A stretch of 64,000 nt of DNA from contig CM030931.1 of the NCBI GenBank assembly GCA_018136815.1, forward strand, positions 9,421,829-9,485,828, given 5' to 3'. Positions within the stretch are counted from its first letter, which is position 1. Every line of letters begins with the position of its first letter. The DNA comes from Isochrysis galbana. Its lineage: Eukaryota; Haptophyta; Isochrysidales; Isochrysidaceae. The translations under genes and the position numbers were made by a program. The notes beneath the pieces were generated by a model. That model worked only from the letters and a program-made list of their open reading frames with translations. It did no database searches and was not told the origin of the DNA. This document shows positions 33,742 to 48,100 of the stretch, one piece after another.

Positions 33742-36134
33742 ATGGCGGCGGCGGCGGCGGCGCCGTCTGGCAGCGACGAGCCCCCCTGCTGGCTCTCTTG
33801 CAGCTCTGAGCGTCTGGAAGTGGGAGGCGTGCTGACCAGCGCTCCTGGTTTGCTCACATTCACCCTCACGTCCTCCGCCCCATTCGCGCTCTACGTGAGG
33901 CTCAGCTGTAGCTTGGGAGAAGCCGTTGCTTTTCAGGAGTGGAATGAGAACCTCGGTCACGTGGAGGATTCCACGGCTTCCAGCGTGGCTCCTGGGGCAG
34001 CTCCCCCGATAGTTGGTGAGAAGGGTGAGCTCGTGCTTCAGGACGAGGAGCCGGAGGACCAGTCTGCCCTCTTCCACGAGGTTGGGCTGGTGGAGAGCGT
34101 GCGGCTGGAAGCGGGAGAGAGCAGGAGACTGGTGCTGGTCTTCCGACCGTCGTATGCGCAGGTGAGCGGGGGAACGCAGCCAGAAGGCGGTGAGAGGGGT
34201 GAAGTGGGTAGAATAGGGGCGGCGCCTGACGAGGGGGGGAGCGGGATTCTCCTGTACACAACCTTAGTTGGTTGGCGCTTTCCTCTGTCCACCGCCAGTT
34301 GCGCAATCCTGCCCAGCAGTAGGCCCCCTTGAGTACAACCAAGCTCATGGCCCCTCCCACCCTCTACCGGGATCGGACAGGCGGCAGCGGCAGCGGCGGA
34401 GCTGGTTGCAGCTAAGGAATCTGACAGCGCTGACGCCGGCGATGCACCCGAGAGCTCGATTCACAGTGGGTCTGATGCCTCCGAAGCCCTAGTGGCCACG
34501 GGGAGCTCGTCCGCAGTGCGTGCGCCCAGGCAGCATTGGTACTCCATCATCGAGGTGAATGGATTTGTCACCGCCAGCCCTTATTCGACACACGCGGGCT
34601 CTGTCGGTCAGGATGTGCGGGTGACATTCGGCGCCACCCCATGCCGGACCTACAACATGTTTTCCGATGGCTTAGCTGCCGTTGCGGAAGCAGACACATC
34701 CGTGGCTACGTATGCGCCGCTGCGAATACCGTTGCACGCACGCACGTGCCGATCTGTGCTGCGGCCGGAGGTCCGTGAGCTTCGCTTCGGCAACTGTGTG
34801 GTGGGTGAGTCTGCGCACAAGGACTTCACGTTGTGGAACTGCTCCGAGGTGAGGCACGCCCATGACGATGGGGGAGTACGAGCTTCCGGAGGAGGCGCGC
34901 GGCGCGATAGAGGCCCATCACCTGCTGCACCACCGTACCTCACGAGAGTGCGGCCTAAAAGCCCGTCCGCTGGGTGGATGCGTCTTGCGAGATTGTGACA
35001 CGTGCAGCAGCACAATCACGTGCATCCGAGCGGCGGTGCTCGATTGGGCTGCCACAGCGGCTGCAGATCAGCAATGCCCGTCCACCTCATCCTTGCTAAC
35101 TGCAGGTCCCACTCACTTTTCGCCCCATCGCCCTCTTTCGCGCTCCACATGCTGCGCTGAAAGTATCTTTTACCAATCTTGATGGCTCGGGCACCATCAC
35201 CACCGCGGGTGGACACATCGGTGGCTTTTCGCACGCTAGGATCCGCGTGCAGCTAACTCCTGTAGGTGCGTTTCCGTTTTTGCGGGCGTAGTGCCCCCAA
35301 CAATCAAGCCGCAATCCCGATTCTCACACCTTGCCTGCAAAAGTACTGTCCACCGGCCACGTTGCGTCTGTATTAATGCTTCCCATGCTGAGTTGGCGTG
35401 CGTGCGGATCCGGGGCGCTCGCCCGCGCTTCCCCTCACGGTGCTCCGCATCCAACTCGTACATCTCCACACTACATGGCAGCTCCTGGTGACCATTTCGG
35501 CGAGCTCGAGTTGACCAACCTTCGCGACCCTTGCAACGCACCTCGATTAAAGATACTTGCCATAGTCTCCGAGCTCCCGCTTGCTGAGGAGCTATTGGTA
35601 AGCCGATTTGCCCAGATGCGTGAAGCACCCGATGCAAAGGAAGCTTTCGCCACGAGCGGGCTCGGATTGCAATTCGGTCCTGCTGCCAACCTCGCCGTTG
35701 AGCTGGAACTTGGAGATGGTGCCTCCCAGACTGCACCTTCTGCCACACAGTCGCAAGCACTTGCCCATTTCCCGTGTAGGCCCCTGCGGCACTCGACTTG
35801 GGCGATTGCTATGCTCTCCTCCCGAAGCGGGTCGTATTGACCGTGCGGAACATCTCGGACGACGCCATCGACGTTGCACTTTCATCCGATCTCCCGCGCG
35901 ACGAGGCACGCAGTCTCCTTACACATTCCTTTGCATGAGCCTTCTTTGTACTGCATTCGCTCGACTCCATCATCGCCCATTTCAGCCGCAACCCCTTTTC
36001 CAAATGATTGTTATAGGTCACCTTTGAAGACCCGTTGGCAAACGCCGCGTTCTCTCAATCTAGCACCAACACCCGCACCGGTGGAGCGGTCGGAAATAGG
36101 AGGCGCGGATGTAAGCGCTTCGCCTCCCCCCCCC

Positions 36135-36170
<36 letters not shown>

Positions 36171-39100
36171 CGCGCCTCATCACACGTTTTCTCACGCACG
36201 CCGCACGCTTTTTCCCGCATTTCCCCCCACGCGTGCGCACGTGTAGCATCTGTGTGACCATGGTGCACGTCGATCCTCTCTCCCCAATCTCACAGCTGCG
36301 GTGCCTACCGTCACCGTCGCCTCTTGCGAAGTGGACGAGGAGCTGTTCTCTTCGGGGGGTGAGGGCACGGGCGCTCTTCGCCGGGGCTCGGAAGGTGAAT
36401 GTAGCACGGCCACTGGTGACGGTGTATCATGCGGATCCGATGACGGGGGCAATGGGCGGCACGAAGCAAGAGGAGCTGCCTCCAAGAGTGATGTAGGCGG
36501 GGGTCGGCGGCGAACCTCCTCACGCAATGGCGGCGGTCGAGCAATTGAGGAGCTGACGATACAGCCTGGGAGAGAACGCTCCGTATTCGTGTGGTACACG
36601 CCAAGTCCCGCAGATCCTTCCGCCGATGGCGCCGAGATGGACGCTCCAAGTGCCTCAACCGGGGGTGCAAGCAGCAGTGTCGGTGGCTTGGGGAGCACTT
36701 CATGTGCAGCCTGCGGTGTTGGTGGTGCGGGAGCCGGTGGCATTGGTGCCAGCGGGGGCGGAGGAGGGGTGGATGATGAAGGAGATGGCGGGCTGATGGC
36801 TGTGTCTGCTGACTCAGCTGTTATATGCACTTCCGGCGCCTCGGACGCCACTTCCATTGGAAACCTCGCTTCACTGCGACTTACGCGCCGAACGTTTCGC
36901 GTCGACCTTCGCGGGAGAACGCGCGCGCTCGGAAGGGAGACGCTGTCTCGCTCAGTTGTTTGCAGGGCGAGAGTATGTGTTTCTCGTGTGCAGGTACGCT
37001 GGTAGCGGTTATATCGGCGCATGGGCGCAGCAGCCTTCTCATCTTGAAATCGGCAGCGCCGGACTTGAAGCTGGCAGTTGCGTTGTTTCACCATACGACG
37101 CTTACGGAGCGATCTGCTATTGGCATCGTTTGTGTGGCTGTGTCAGCTGTTTGCTAAGCTTGTTACCACTAGGCACTGCTGAGGATAGCGAACTTCTTGA
37201 TAGACAGCATGCCTATCCACCAACCTTCCGTCGTTCAGGTGACTCCTTTGCGCCTAAATTTCGGAGATTGCGAGATCCAAACGCGGAAACATGCATCTGT
37301 ATTGGTGAAGAACCTTTCTGATCTTCCAACCGTCGTCGCCGTCTCCATGCACTCGAAGGTGTGCCATCTTGCGAGTCTTGAGGGCCGAGGGATGCTGAGT
37401 GGGGCGGGGGCTGTATGAGAGGGTTCCCGCGTCTCGGGCCTCTACCTGGGCTGCGTACGTCGGACTCAAAGAAGACTAGAACCATCTTCCTCTTTTGAGT
37501 TATGCCACTTGGCTCCCTTTTTGCGATGAAACAACTGCATCTCCGGCTGTATCGCTCTAGGTGTTGTCGACATCAACCCCTGAACTTCGCTTGGGCCCCC
37601 GTGCTGCCCTCCCCCTCACATTGGAACTCCTTCCCCGTCGTGTGAACCCGGACTATCGCAAGCAAGTTACCCTGGCAAATAGGAAGAATCCACATGACTC
37701 GCAGCTTCTCGAGGTGAATCGCTTGGCGCTCACCTGGCCCCATTTCAACTCGAGTACAACTAAAATGCGCTCTTGTGCGTGGTGATAGCGGGGCTTCTGG
37801 CGCGCCACACTACGCACATCCGCACCTCCGCTCACTTCGATACATTCTCCATCTCCAAACAGGTGTATGCAAATAATATCGATCGCCACAACATATCTTT
37901 CCATTCTCTCTTTTATCGGCTCGCTCTCTTGCCACCTCTTGCAGCTATTTCGCAGGAGCCTTTGCCCGTCGGCCGCTCTCGTGCCGGTACTCACAGCATG
38001 TCCGGAGGACCACTCGGGGCAATTGCCATGTGCATCAGCAACGCTATTGGGGGTGGTCGATTGGGCGCGCCGATATCTGCCACCGGTTGGGGCGTGGACG
38101 GTTCGAGCAATGGTGACGGTGTCATGTCATCCATTGCACCTTGTCAACCCTTGGTGCCAGAGCTCGTCAAATTACCTCCAGATGCATGCCGTGTCACTTT
38201 CGATGACGGTGTCTCCTCATGTGTTCACGTGCGCGTTTTCTCGGTGGCGAACGTCTCTCCAGCGCCGCTCACGATCCGCCTCACGCCTTCACCTCTCGTT
38301 ATGGCAGCCGCATCTTCGGCCGCTCAATCCGCCCCTATTCCACGCACGGCTCGCTCTACTGATGCCGCCCCTGCTGCCGCCACTACTGCTGCCACTACAA
38401 GACCTTCAGCGCTACGAGCTCCCGCATCTTCTGCAATGGAGAACAGCGCGCGATCCCTTCCCTCCGTCGAGCTTGGTCGTATCTGCCTGTTCCAGCTAGC
38501 GTCCAATGCCGGGCTCCCTTCGCCTCGTTTCAGTAGGCCGGACAACGCTGCCTCTATTTCGACATGGGCGACCGTAGAAGAGGTGGCAGCTAAGCGCGAA
38601 CAACTCCACGACCGCTTCGAGTCGTTGCCCCAGCGTGTCACCTCTGTAACCCTTGAGGATACCGGTGGGTCCACAGCCACCACATCCGGAGGACCACCGA
38701 ATGCCGGCGGGCCATCCATTAGTGCGGGAGGAGCTTCAATCGCATGTACTGAGACGGCTCAACCTCACTCATTAACTTGCGACGCCATCTCGGCGGCCAA
38801 TAGTTGTTTGACGTCGCAGGGTACCCTTACCTCAGCCTTATTGGCGGACGAGGCCTCGCTTGCTCCAGTTGGGCCCGACTCTAACAGTTGCATCGTTCTC
38901 GAGACAGGCGAAGACGGCGCAAGTAGTAGAAAGGATTCGGCGACACTGTCGACACGCGCTGCTTGCGCCAGTTGTGTGCTAGCGGCGCCTTGCACTGCTT
39001 CATCGTTTGTTCGCGCACAAGCTTCCAATTGCGCTAGCTCTTCGGAAGCCGAGGCCGGAGGCGTCTGCGGCACTACCGCGTTGTGCGTCGAAGCCACTGG

Positions 39101-42100
39101 CTCTTTACGGCCGGCCATGCCCGTCGACGGCCAAGCTTCTCACAAAGAGATGCCCGTCGGAACGTCTCCTTGCCGCCCAAATGCTGCATCTCTACCCATC
39201 GGTTGCTCGGGGCCCTCGGCGGTCCACCCCATTGAAACGAGCACGGATGCACAATCTGTGTCTGCCGCCACCCACGTTAGTACCGTCGCCGATGCGTCGT
39301 CTTCCACCGTTACGGACGTTGATGGCTTGCACATCTCGAACTTGCAAGGCTCGGATTTAGTTGCCCTCGCCACAATCTTTCGTGACCTTCACGCTTCTCC
39401 TCGTCGTGCCGCTGCAGCTGCCGCGGCTATTGATGGGCGCCCACCGGGCCTGCAAGCCTTGTCAGAGGCACTTTCGGCATGGGCTTGCGGGGATGTGGCC
39501 GTCTCAACGCCTGCCGCGCACATCGATGCTTGCAGTGGCGGCCACGTACCACCCAGTTGTGCAGCTGCAGACTTCGAGGCGGCCATCGTTTTCATGCACA
39601 CGTGGCTGCGTCGGACAGTTGCATCATTGATCCGTTCCGGCATGCTCGTACCATTGAATGCTACCAACGGAGAGATCACTCTTGCGCCAGATGAGGAGCG
39701 AGTGCTCCTCGTACGATACGAGCCCGCTGAGTATTCCTCTAGCACCAATCACTGTTGTAATGGCATTGATACCTTATCTGCCGTCGCTTCCACGCCTGAT
39801 CCTGCCAACAATGTTGATGGCAGCTCAACTTCGCTTCTGCAACGCATGAATAGTGGCACTGCTCTTCCGACGGACTCAGGGCCCCTTTCAGGTCAAATCT
39901 CAATTGAGCTCGTCGACTACGACAAGACTTTGCGCGCACAGCACGAACGCCGCCTCGCGCGCTTCTTTCCCAGCCAAGATTTGCCACCACCGCAGACAAT
40001 TCGCCAGTTACCCGTCGTGGCAGCCGTGCGATTGTCGGCGATGGACATAGGGCAGCGGTCCATCAATTTTGGAACTTGCGCAGTGCGGCAGCTACGGGAG
40101 AAGACTATCCTTTTGCACAACCGATCAGCCGCACCCCTACTATACAAGGTAGGTGCAATCGCGGACACGCACATGGTCCGGCTAGATGCTGCTCGAAGAC
40201 AGTCCTTGCAACAATGGTCCCGTGTCACGTTGCTCAACCCTTCAGGTGTCAAAATCTGGGTTTTCAGCCTCATTCGATTTGACGATTCGCCGAGAAGATC
40301 GCCTCGGATGCGTGCGACCTTTTGCTATCCGACCAATCCGATTTCTTTTCCGTCCTTCACTAAGTGGTGCGCTACGAAGCGTTCCGACGCTTTCGGCCCA
40401 TGTGGCCCAGCGCATCTTGGCAACAGTGCGCCACCCCTCTTCATTGCCGTTTTACCCTCTCGTACGAATTGCAGGACCGTTCCGCGAGGCTTTCACTGTG
40501 CGCAACCTACAAGATCCATCGTCAGCAGTCCACGTTGTTGTCAAAGCACAGGTGTGCGCTAGTGTTTCTGCATCGTTCATGCGAGGATCCGGCCGCCGTG
40601 CCGCCGTGTCTCTAAGGGATACGGCTTGTCGTCGCCCATGAGAGCGCTATCGCCACCGCATACGCCCACCTTGGTTCAGGTATATCGATCTGTAACGCTT
40701 CATATCTTCCCATCAGCTCTCGATTTTGGCGATGTACCCTTTTCATCCAGCAACTTCGCGACAACCTCTCTAGCCCTGAAGTCCGCTGCTGCCGCTGCTT
40801 CGGCAATAAAACTTACGGTTCTCAACACGGCGAGGGGCGCCCGCGCCGTGAGCATCGTAGCCGAGCCGCTGCTGTACTTAGCCGACGGCGAGGCGTATGC
40901 GAGCGCAAGGTTGCTGGTCGCACTCAAGTTGGAGCGGTCATGCTCCGCAGGTGCAGAAGACCACATGTCCAGGGAGAGAGAGCGCACCGAGTTGGTCGAA
41001 ACGATCCAGCGCAAGCTTCGGATCGCCGAGCGGAAGGGGCGTCCTGACAAGGCGGCCAAATGGCGCGCAAAGCTCGAACGACTTCACGCCGCGCCGGGAA
41101 CCACTCAATCCGCGGGTGGAATGGACTCAGCTGCCCCGTCTGATATGGAATCGGACGCGTCGGATTGGGGGGGCAACTCCGAAACCGAGTCGGATGCAGA
41201 GGGGAGTGCCTCCCGCTTCTCATTGGCGCGTTCCAAAAAAGTAGGCGGTTATGCAGGAGTAGCAAACGCAGCCTCCGATGTAGTGCTAAGCGGTGCGGCT
41301 AGTCGCGTAGGGAGCACGGCTGGAGGGCAACGGACGGCAGAGCTATCTTTTCGGGTCGGTGCTGACGGTATGCAAACCATTGCAGTGGCCGTAGCCGTCA
41401 TACCTGTCGAGCCGGCGAGCGCCATTAGCCAGGCAACACAAGATGTGCCGTTGCGGGGATGGTTAGTGGTGACAGAGGCGCGCGACCGCGAATCTCAGCA
41501 GCGGCTTCCAATCAACTTGACTCTTGCGCCACAGCGGCTAGCGTCTTCTAGGCGTATTGCGGAGCCCGGTCCTTCATCCTTGTTGGGGCTAGATGAAGAG
41601 GCTGAGGGGCTCGGGGCGATGGCTCCATCTCTTATGCCGCAATGGAGCAATTCGAACAGGGCTTTGCGCGCTGGAGCTGCCTGCGCCTCGCCTCGCCTTG
41701 CAACACCAGCCGTTCACCCGGCTGCGGCTCAGCACGCGGTCGGTGGCCCCGCTCTCATGCGCCCACCGTTGAGCAAGCGCATGCTTGGCGGGTCCGCGGG
41801 GAGCGGCTTGGGTGTTTGGGCCGCCGATAGTCTTCTACCACAACCAAATACGCGCCGCGCGGCATCTCCCGTACCTCCGTCCCGAAATGCGCTTACGGCC
41901 GGCGACGGTGGCGTTGATCCTTCACTCGACTTCTCAGCGGAGGGCGGATTTTCCAGAGTCAGCGACAAAGACGGGGTTGGGGGCACAGCCTCGGAGGCAG
42001 AAGTTAGGGCGGCTGCCGCAGCCTTGCGGGCAGTAGCAATGGAGGCGTCCGCAGCCGCTGTTGCTGCGTGCGCTCGGCTGGGCCGCTCTACATCACCCCG

Positions 42101-45100
42101 AGCTGAACGGAGGCGTGTTCCTAAGGTGGGAGACGAGGGTCCAACGGCGCTTCATCCAGTTGCCGCCACGTCTCCTCGACATCGAGAAACCACCCGCAAT
42201 TCTCATCCACCTTCGCCAACACTGAGTGCTACCTCTCCAGTGGACATCTGCAAGACGTCTTGCTTAGCAGGCGTAAGCCAATTGTCCGATGCAACTCACG
42301 CGTGGGAACGGCGCAGCGGCGAGGCTTGCCTCAGTGATCTCAGTGTATCTTCTGCTTCGGCTACGCCTGGAGGGTCCGTGCTAGCACTGGGCAGCCAGTT
42401 TGGGCGTAGTCCTCGTCCTTTGGCATCCTCTGCAATGCTACAGAGCGCACCATGTCCACGATCAGCGGCAGGATCGGAGAGTGGGAGCCCGACCTTCTTG
42501 CGCGGCGTAGACAGTTCAAACGCCTGGGAAAGGCGCTCAGGGGGCTCTTCCTCGGGTCATGCGTCCCCCAGGAGCGCTGGCTCGCCTCGACCCATGATAC
42601 CCCAAGAAATGTCGCTCTCCACTGACAATGAACCCTACTTCACAGTCGAGGCCGAGTTCTTGTCTTCAAAAGAGGTCTCGGAATTGATGTGTCTACGTGA
42701 ACCTTCTCCCCCTATCAACTCAAACAAAGACGATGGCCTTTCCGGCAACAAGGACCTCTCAGCCTCAGCGCGAGAGTTCCCCTTGCTGCGCGCAGCCAAA
42801 ACTGATGAAGGTGGATTCCGTGCGACTCGAAGTGAAGCCGTTGCTGTGGATGCTCGAGGCGCTTGCGCAGTGGCTGTACCGACGTTGGGTACCGTAGCTG
42901 TGTCCGCCGATGCTCCGGCACTCATACTTTTGCGCAATCCTCGCGCGCTGCCGGTGCGCTTGAGTATGGAATGGCAACCACCCCCGCGAGGCATATTGCT
43001 GAGTAACTGCACATCCGGTGGATCGTGCGAGGGGGTTCGCAACCCGAACGCCTCCGCGACACTTCAACCATCGCCGGTGGCGTTTGCTTTCGTGCCGGGG
43101 GGAAGCGATGCGGGCGTGCATGTCCTCTCGCCTCTACCTTCATCTGAGCTACAATCCATGCCTCTTTCGGAGGAGGACGCCGAATCGAACCGGGTTTCGG
43201 GAGGAAAAGTACAACGCTCATCGATTGGTCAGCTGCCGACATCACCGATTCTCACCACCTGCTCATCCGCCATATCGCCTCGCTCGCTCGACTTGACACT
43301 CTTTCTTCCTGCCGGAAGCCGAGCCTTGGTTGCGGCGTCCGCCGTGCCACCTGGCCCGCTCGGTGGCCCTACCTCACTCGGCACAATGGTCATCCGGCGT
43401 GAAGCGCTTGGGGCCAACCCCACTTCTCCTCAAAGCGCTAGGGAGGGCAATGAACCGCGGGCTCAGGGGTCACCACTGCGTGTTTCGTTGCAACCTCAAC
43501 GTATCCAGCTGATTTGGCGGCAGGCCCTCACTCCTGCTTCATATTTGCGCCTCGAACCACACGAGCTGGATTTCGGCGAGGTGCGCTTATCTGAAATTGG
43601 CGGGCGGGCTCTCGTACAAGACTCTAGTGCCGAGGGAGCAAGTGCACCTGGTCCACCAACGCGCAGCTTCCGGATTGTCAACTTGGGTGGATCTGAGGTG
43701 CAGTTTGTCGTCATGCTTCGAAAGGATGAGGCACAAGCGAGTGCACGAAAAGAAACAACAGGCGGCAGCGTTAACAACACATGCTGTGCGGGTAGCGGCA
43801 CATGCGTAGCTGGCGTTGCAAGCGGTACAACGGCCATCTCCGAGGGAGCTTTGGCCGTCAGTAGTTGTACTGCGGCTTCCGCTCTCTTGGAGGCGAACAC
43901 TCCTGCTTCTCGGCGTCGGCCTCCTGCTCCAAGCTTGGCGGCCCTTACACTCCAGCCGAATGCTGGAGTGATCCCAGCCGGCGGCGCCGTGAATGTAGAA
44001 GTGCGGTGTGTCGCACCATCCTTGGGGCGAAAACGGCATATCGTCGTAGTGCGTAATCTCTCCGCTTCAGCCGGAAGCGCTGCGGTCTCTAGCGGCACTG
44101 TCGGCAACAATGGTAGCTCGGCGGGCGCCACCGCTAGTAGCGTAAGTAGCGGGGCTCAAGACTGCCTACTCACCATTCGCACGCATGGTCGCATGGCACA
44201 GCACCTTGTTTTCCCAGATTTGGAGCCAGATGAAAGAGGCGATCTACGCCTTCCTCTTGGGCTGTGCTACGTACACTCTACGGACGAGCCGCCGCCACCG
44301 TCTGCTCTGCCGCCGCCGCTCATCAACGTATCTGATGGTGGACAGCCCTCGACCAAGGCAAATGGTGACGTCCTCCAGCAAGCTGCCGAGGATGACCGGC
44401 GATCGAGTGGCTCATCCCCACGCAACCAAGCCCCGGCTTTCGCTGTGCGTCTCCAGCCTGGATCCTCTGATGGTCAGACTGACTATCAGATGCCCGGATT
44501 CATTGATGGCCGGTTTGCGGCCCTCGGGAGAAGCACACCAGGCACACGAGGTCGAGGTTTTCTCCGGCGTCAGCCCTTGCGCATTTCCAACACTGGTTCT
44601 CTTGACCGCAAGTTGGCCGTGACATCAAATTTGTTGAGGCAAGTCCTTATATTTTCCGATGAGGCTTGCGTGACGCCTGCAGGGGGGATGAGTATCGGCG
44701 CTGGAGAGACTGCCACCGTCTGGGTGTGCCTTCAGCCTCACTTATCCGCCGATGTAATTGATGGTGTGCAGTGTCGACAATTAGTTGGAGGGCTGCGCGT
44801 TCAGCTTTGCGACGCAGATGGTGTAGTACAAGACGACCAGTCCATCACATTGGATGCCACGATCGGCCGCTCACTTCTGCGTGTCTCACCTCGACGCCTG
44901 AGGTTGAGGGCGGTCGCTTCACCTGCTGCTCCACCACCCGCCACCCTCTTCATCCAGAACGGCAGCGAGCACATGCCGCTCACATGGCGAGTGCTGCCGC
45001 TTGATGGAGTACATGTTTGCCCTGGTGAAGGCCAGTTAGCACCGCGCGCCGCTGCCGCCGCAGTCACAGCCGACACCGCCAATATCGAGTCCGCATCGCA

Positions 45101-48100
45101 AGTCTCGTTTTGTGAAACTAGCGTGGCTGTGGCTTGCTCTTGTCCATCTGTTGGATACTATCGACGCACTCTGACGTTCATGGATACGCACGCGACGCGA
45201 GAAGCGATGACAGTGACGGTAGAGGCCATGGTGGAGGCCGGCTCATTGGCTTTTGACCTGAAGGAACTGGATACATCGGGCATCGCTTTGTTGTCTGCAG
45301 GGACGCTTCACGCAGTTCTCAGCGGTGATTGTGGCTCCTCGGTCACCGAGACGGTCTCGAGCGCCCGCGAGCATGGCAAGACGAGCGAAGGGGCAGACGT
45401 CGCCGCGGCACATCGCACGAAACTAGGAGCGCCCATTTTTTCTGAGCAAGCTTCATGGGGAAGCACGTGCGTTGTTGGTGGCATGGCATCCTACGCATCC
45501 GTCGTTGGAGTCACACATGGCGGGGGTCCAAGCACCGCGGATTCTGGTGCCCATGGAGGGAGTGTCCCGGAAAGCCCGATGAGGGAGCTCTCTTCATCAT
45601 CTTCGCAAACAGAAAGCACGTCCACCGCGGATGCTTCCGTGGTACCAGTGCCGCGATCACCAGAGCTGACCTCACGAGAGTCATTTACTGAATTTGCGGC
45701 GAGTCCAGGGGGCGCCAACCGCGCTCGGCCTTCTCGCTCGGACTCGCCCAATCCTCTGTCCCCAAGTCGTTCCAACCACACATGTGATCTTCGATGCGGA
45801 GTCGGCACCGACACCCATCCCTCCGCATCGCTAGGCGGTGCAAACTTGGATGTATCTATACCGGCCACCTTGCAGGTCGAGTCCATGACACAACGATGCA
45901 AGCTGCAATTGTTGCCAGGCAGCATACAGGATGGTGGGGCGCATGCTCTCTTCAAGCTGACCAACACCGCAGGCTATGCTCTCCCGCTGCTTCCCATCTC
46001 AGATCTCCCTTTGGTGGTTTTCGTTCGAGCAACATCAAATGAAGCCACAGCAAGCGAGGAACTGCTCGCCGGCCTGGCATTCAAATCAGACGCGCGTATC
46101 CACGATGAGGCACATGCCTTCGAGCATAATGATGAGGACGATGGTGGGTTTCATCTGTGCGGGTCCTTGTTCACGCTTGGATCGGGAGAGTCGGTGGAAA
46201 TCGCAGTTCGCTTGCTAACGACACCTCGGCATTTGCACACGGATGTCGCTAGTGATGCTACCAGCGATGCAGAGCATGAGGCAGCGGATGCGCCAGCTCG
46301 CGGCGTCAGTGCCGAATACTTGCCGAGGCAACCTCCAAGGAATGATGAGATCGGTACCACCGGCAGTGAAAGCCTTGCCACGAGGCTTCAGGGTGGGGCG
46401 TTGCTGCATTTCTCGGGCCTCTTGCTTTTTGAGGAAGCTGAGGCACGGCGGCGACGAAAGAGTAACTTGCTCGGACACACTGGTGGCCCGAGTAAGCTTG
46501 GATTGGCAGAAGAACCAACGATCTGTGCTCTAAAAGCAGTGTGCATACGCGGTGCCGTGTGCGTCTCTCTGGTTTCTTTAGGTGCCTCGGAATTGCATTT
46601 GGGGCGACTAGGTTACGTCAATGGTTGGATGCCGGTCACCTTTGATTTCTTGCTCAGAAACGAATCGGCTGTGGCGACTACGTGCCGCTTGATGGACTTG
46701 CCCACGGAGCTTGAAGTGCTTGGCGTTGAGGTGCAAGAAGCTTCTAGCCACTGCGGCGGCGATCGCGATTCGAATCGTGAGCATGCTATGGAAAGGCAGG
46801 GCGCCGGCAGCATTGCTCCCACGCCAGGATTGATACATCTCGACGCAGGCACTGCCGTTAAGGTGCACTGCTGTGTTCGTGCCTCTGCGGTGCGTGACGC
46901 GGCTCGCCGGCGCGGTGTTTCCGACGGCGCCAAATGGGAACGTGTCATCTCCCTATCCAACATTTACAACCCGATGAACAGCCTAAGGTTATGCGTTTCT
47001 GCTCGGCTTACTCTCCTGCCCCTCCGCTATCTTCGTGCTTTCTGGCTTGGTCTTGGCTTCCGTCAATTCGATCCTCGCGATGCTTCGGGGCGCATGCCAA
47101 GATTCGGGGCTGCGGTTGGAGCTGCGTCGGTTGATACGGCGTTGCCTAGTGGCGGGAGCAATAATGAAGGTGCTGGCGGTGGCGGACTCGTTTCTAGCAT
47201 CGGTCGTCCCGCTGCCGCGGAGCGAAGCACGTCGATCGACTCCTCCCTTGGCGTCGACGGTCTGGTGACCACCGACGGTGAAGTGATGTCCGTTGTAGGA
47301 AACGAGGCCGTTGACAACGTTGAAATAGCAAACAGTGGCACCCCCACTTGCTGCGCGCTTCCCGGTGTGGTGTCGGCGAGCTATCATGAGGATGATACCG
47401 TAGAAGACGCCATTGGCGAGCCCGATGGGCACCCCTCTCCCGATATTCTAGGATCAGGGTATGGATCGCTTGCTTCGGCGGAAGTCGCCAATCTCTTGGA
47501 CCGTTTGACTTACATTGGATTTGGTGCGGGGACCGGAGACGTGGAATCAAGTGTCCAATCCATCCGAGGTGAGGACACTCCGGTAGCTCGCGCTGCTTTG
47601 GTGCTGCCACCGCTTGCGCATCCAGCGCTACCCTCAAATCCCCCGTGTTCGAGTTGGTTCCTCGTGCAAAACACATCAGGAGCACATTTGACGCTTGAAT
47701 TCTCAGTGGAAGCCGCAGCATCTCTGCCTTGCTCGGCGGGAAGCGGTTTTTCGCTAGACGACCCTATAACCATCATGCCTTCCACTGCATCGTCACTTTC
47801 CACCCAGCAGCCACCACCATCGCCCGCACTTCCTACGGCAACGACGCCTCGGTGCTGCATCCACGGTGGTGTGGAGTCGGCCGCCACCTCGTCGCTACTT
47901 GCGGAGGCCGCAGCCGTAGCGTCTGCTGCTGCCGCTGCATCTAGCGCAAACTCTGCTGCGAGAACATCTCCGCGCGTACCTCTGAGATTCCCGGGCGATA
48001 CGACGGACCACGAGTCGGAGTCGGTGCATTTGGAACTGCTCTCACGGGCTTCTCACACGCCCATCACCTCAGTAAAATTGGCACCGGGAGAGAAGGTTGG

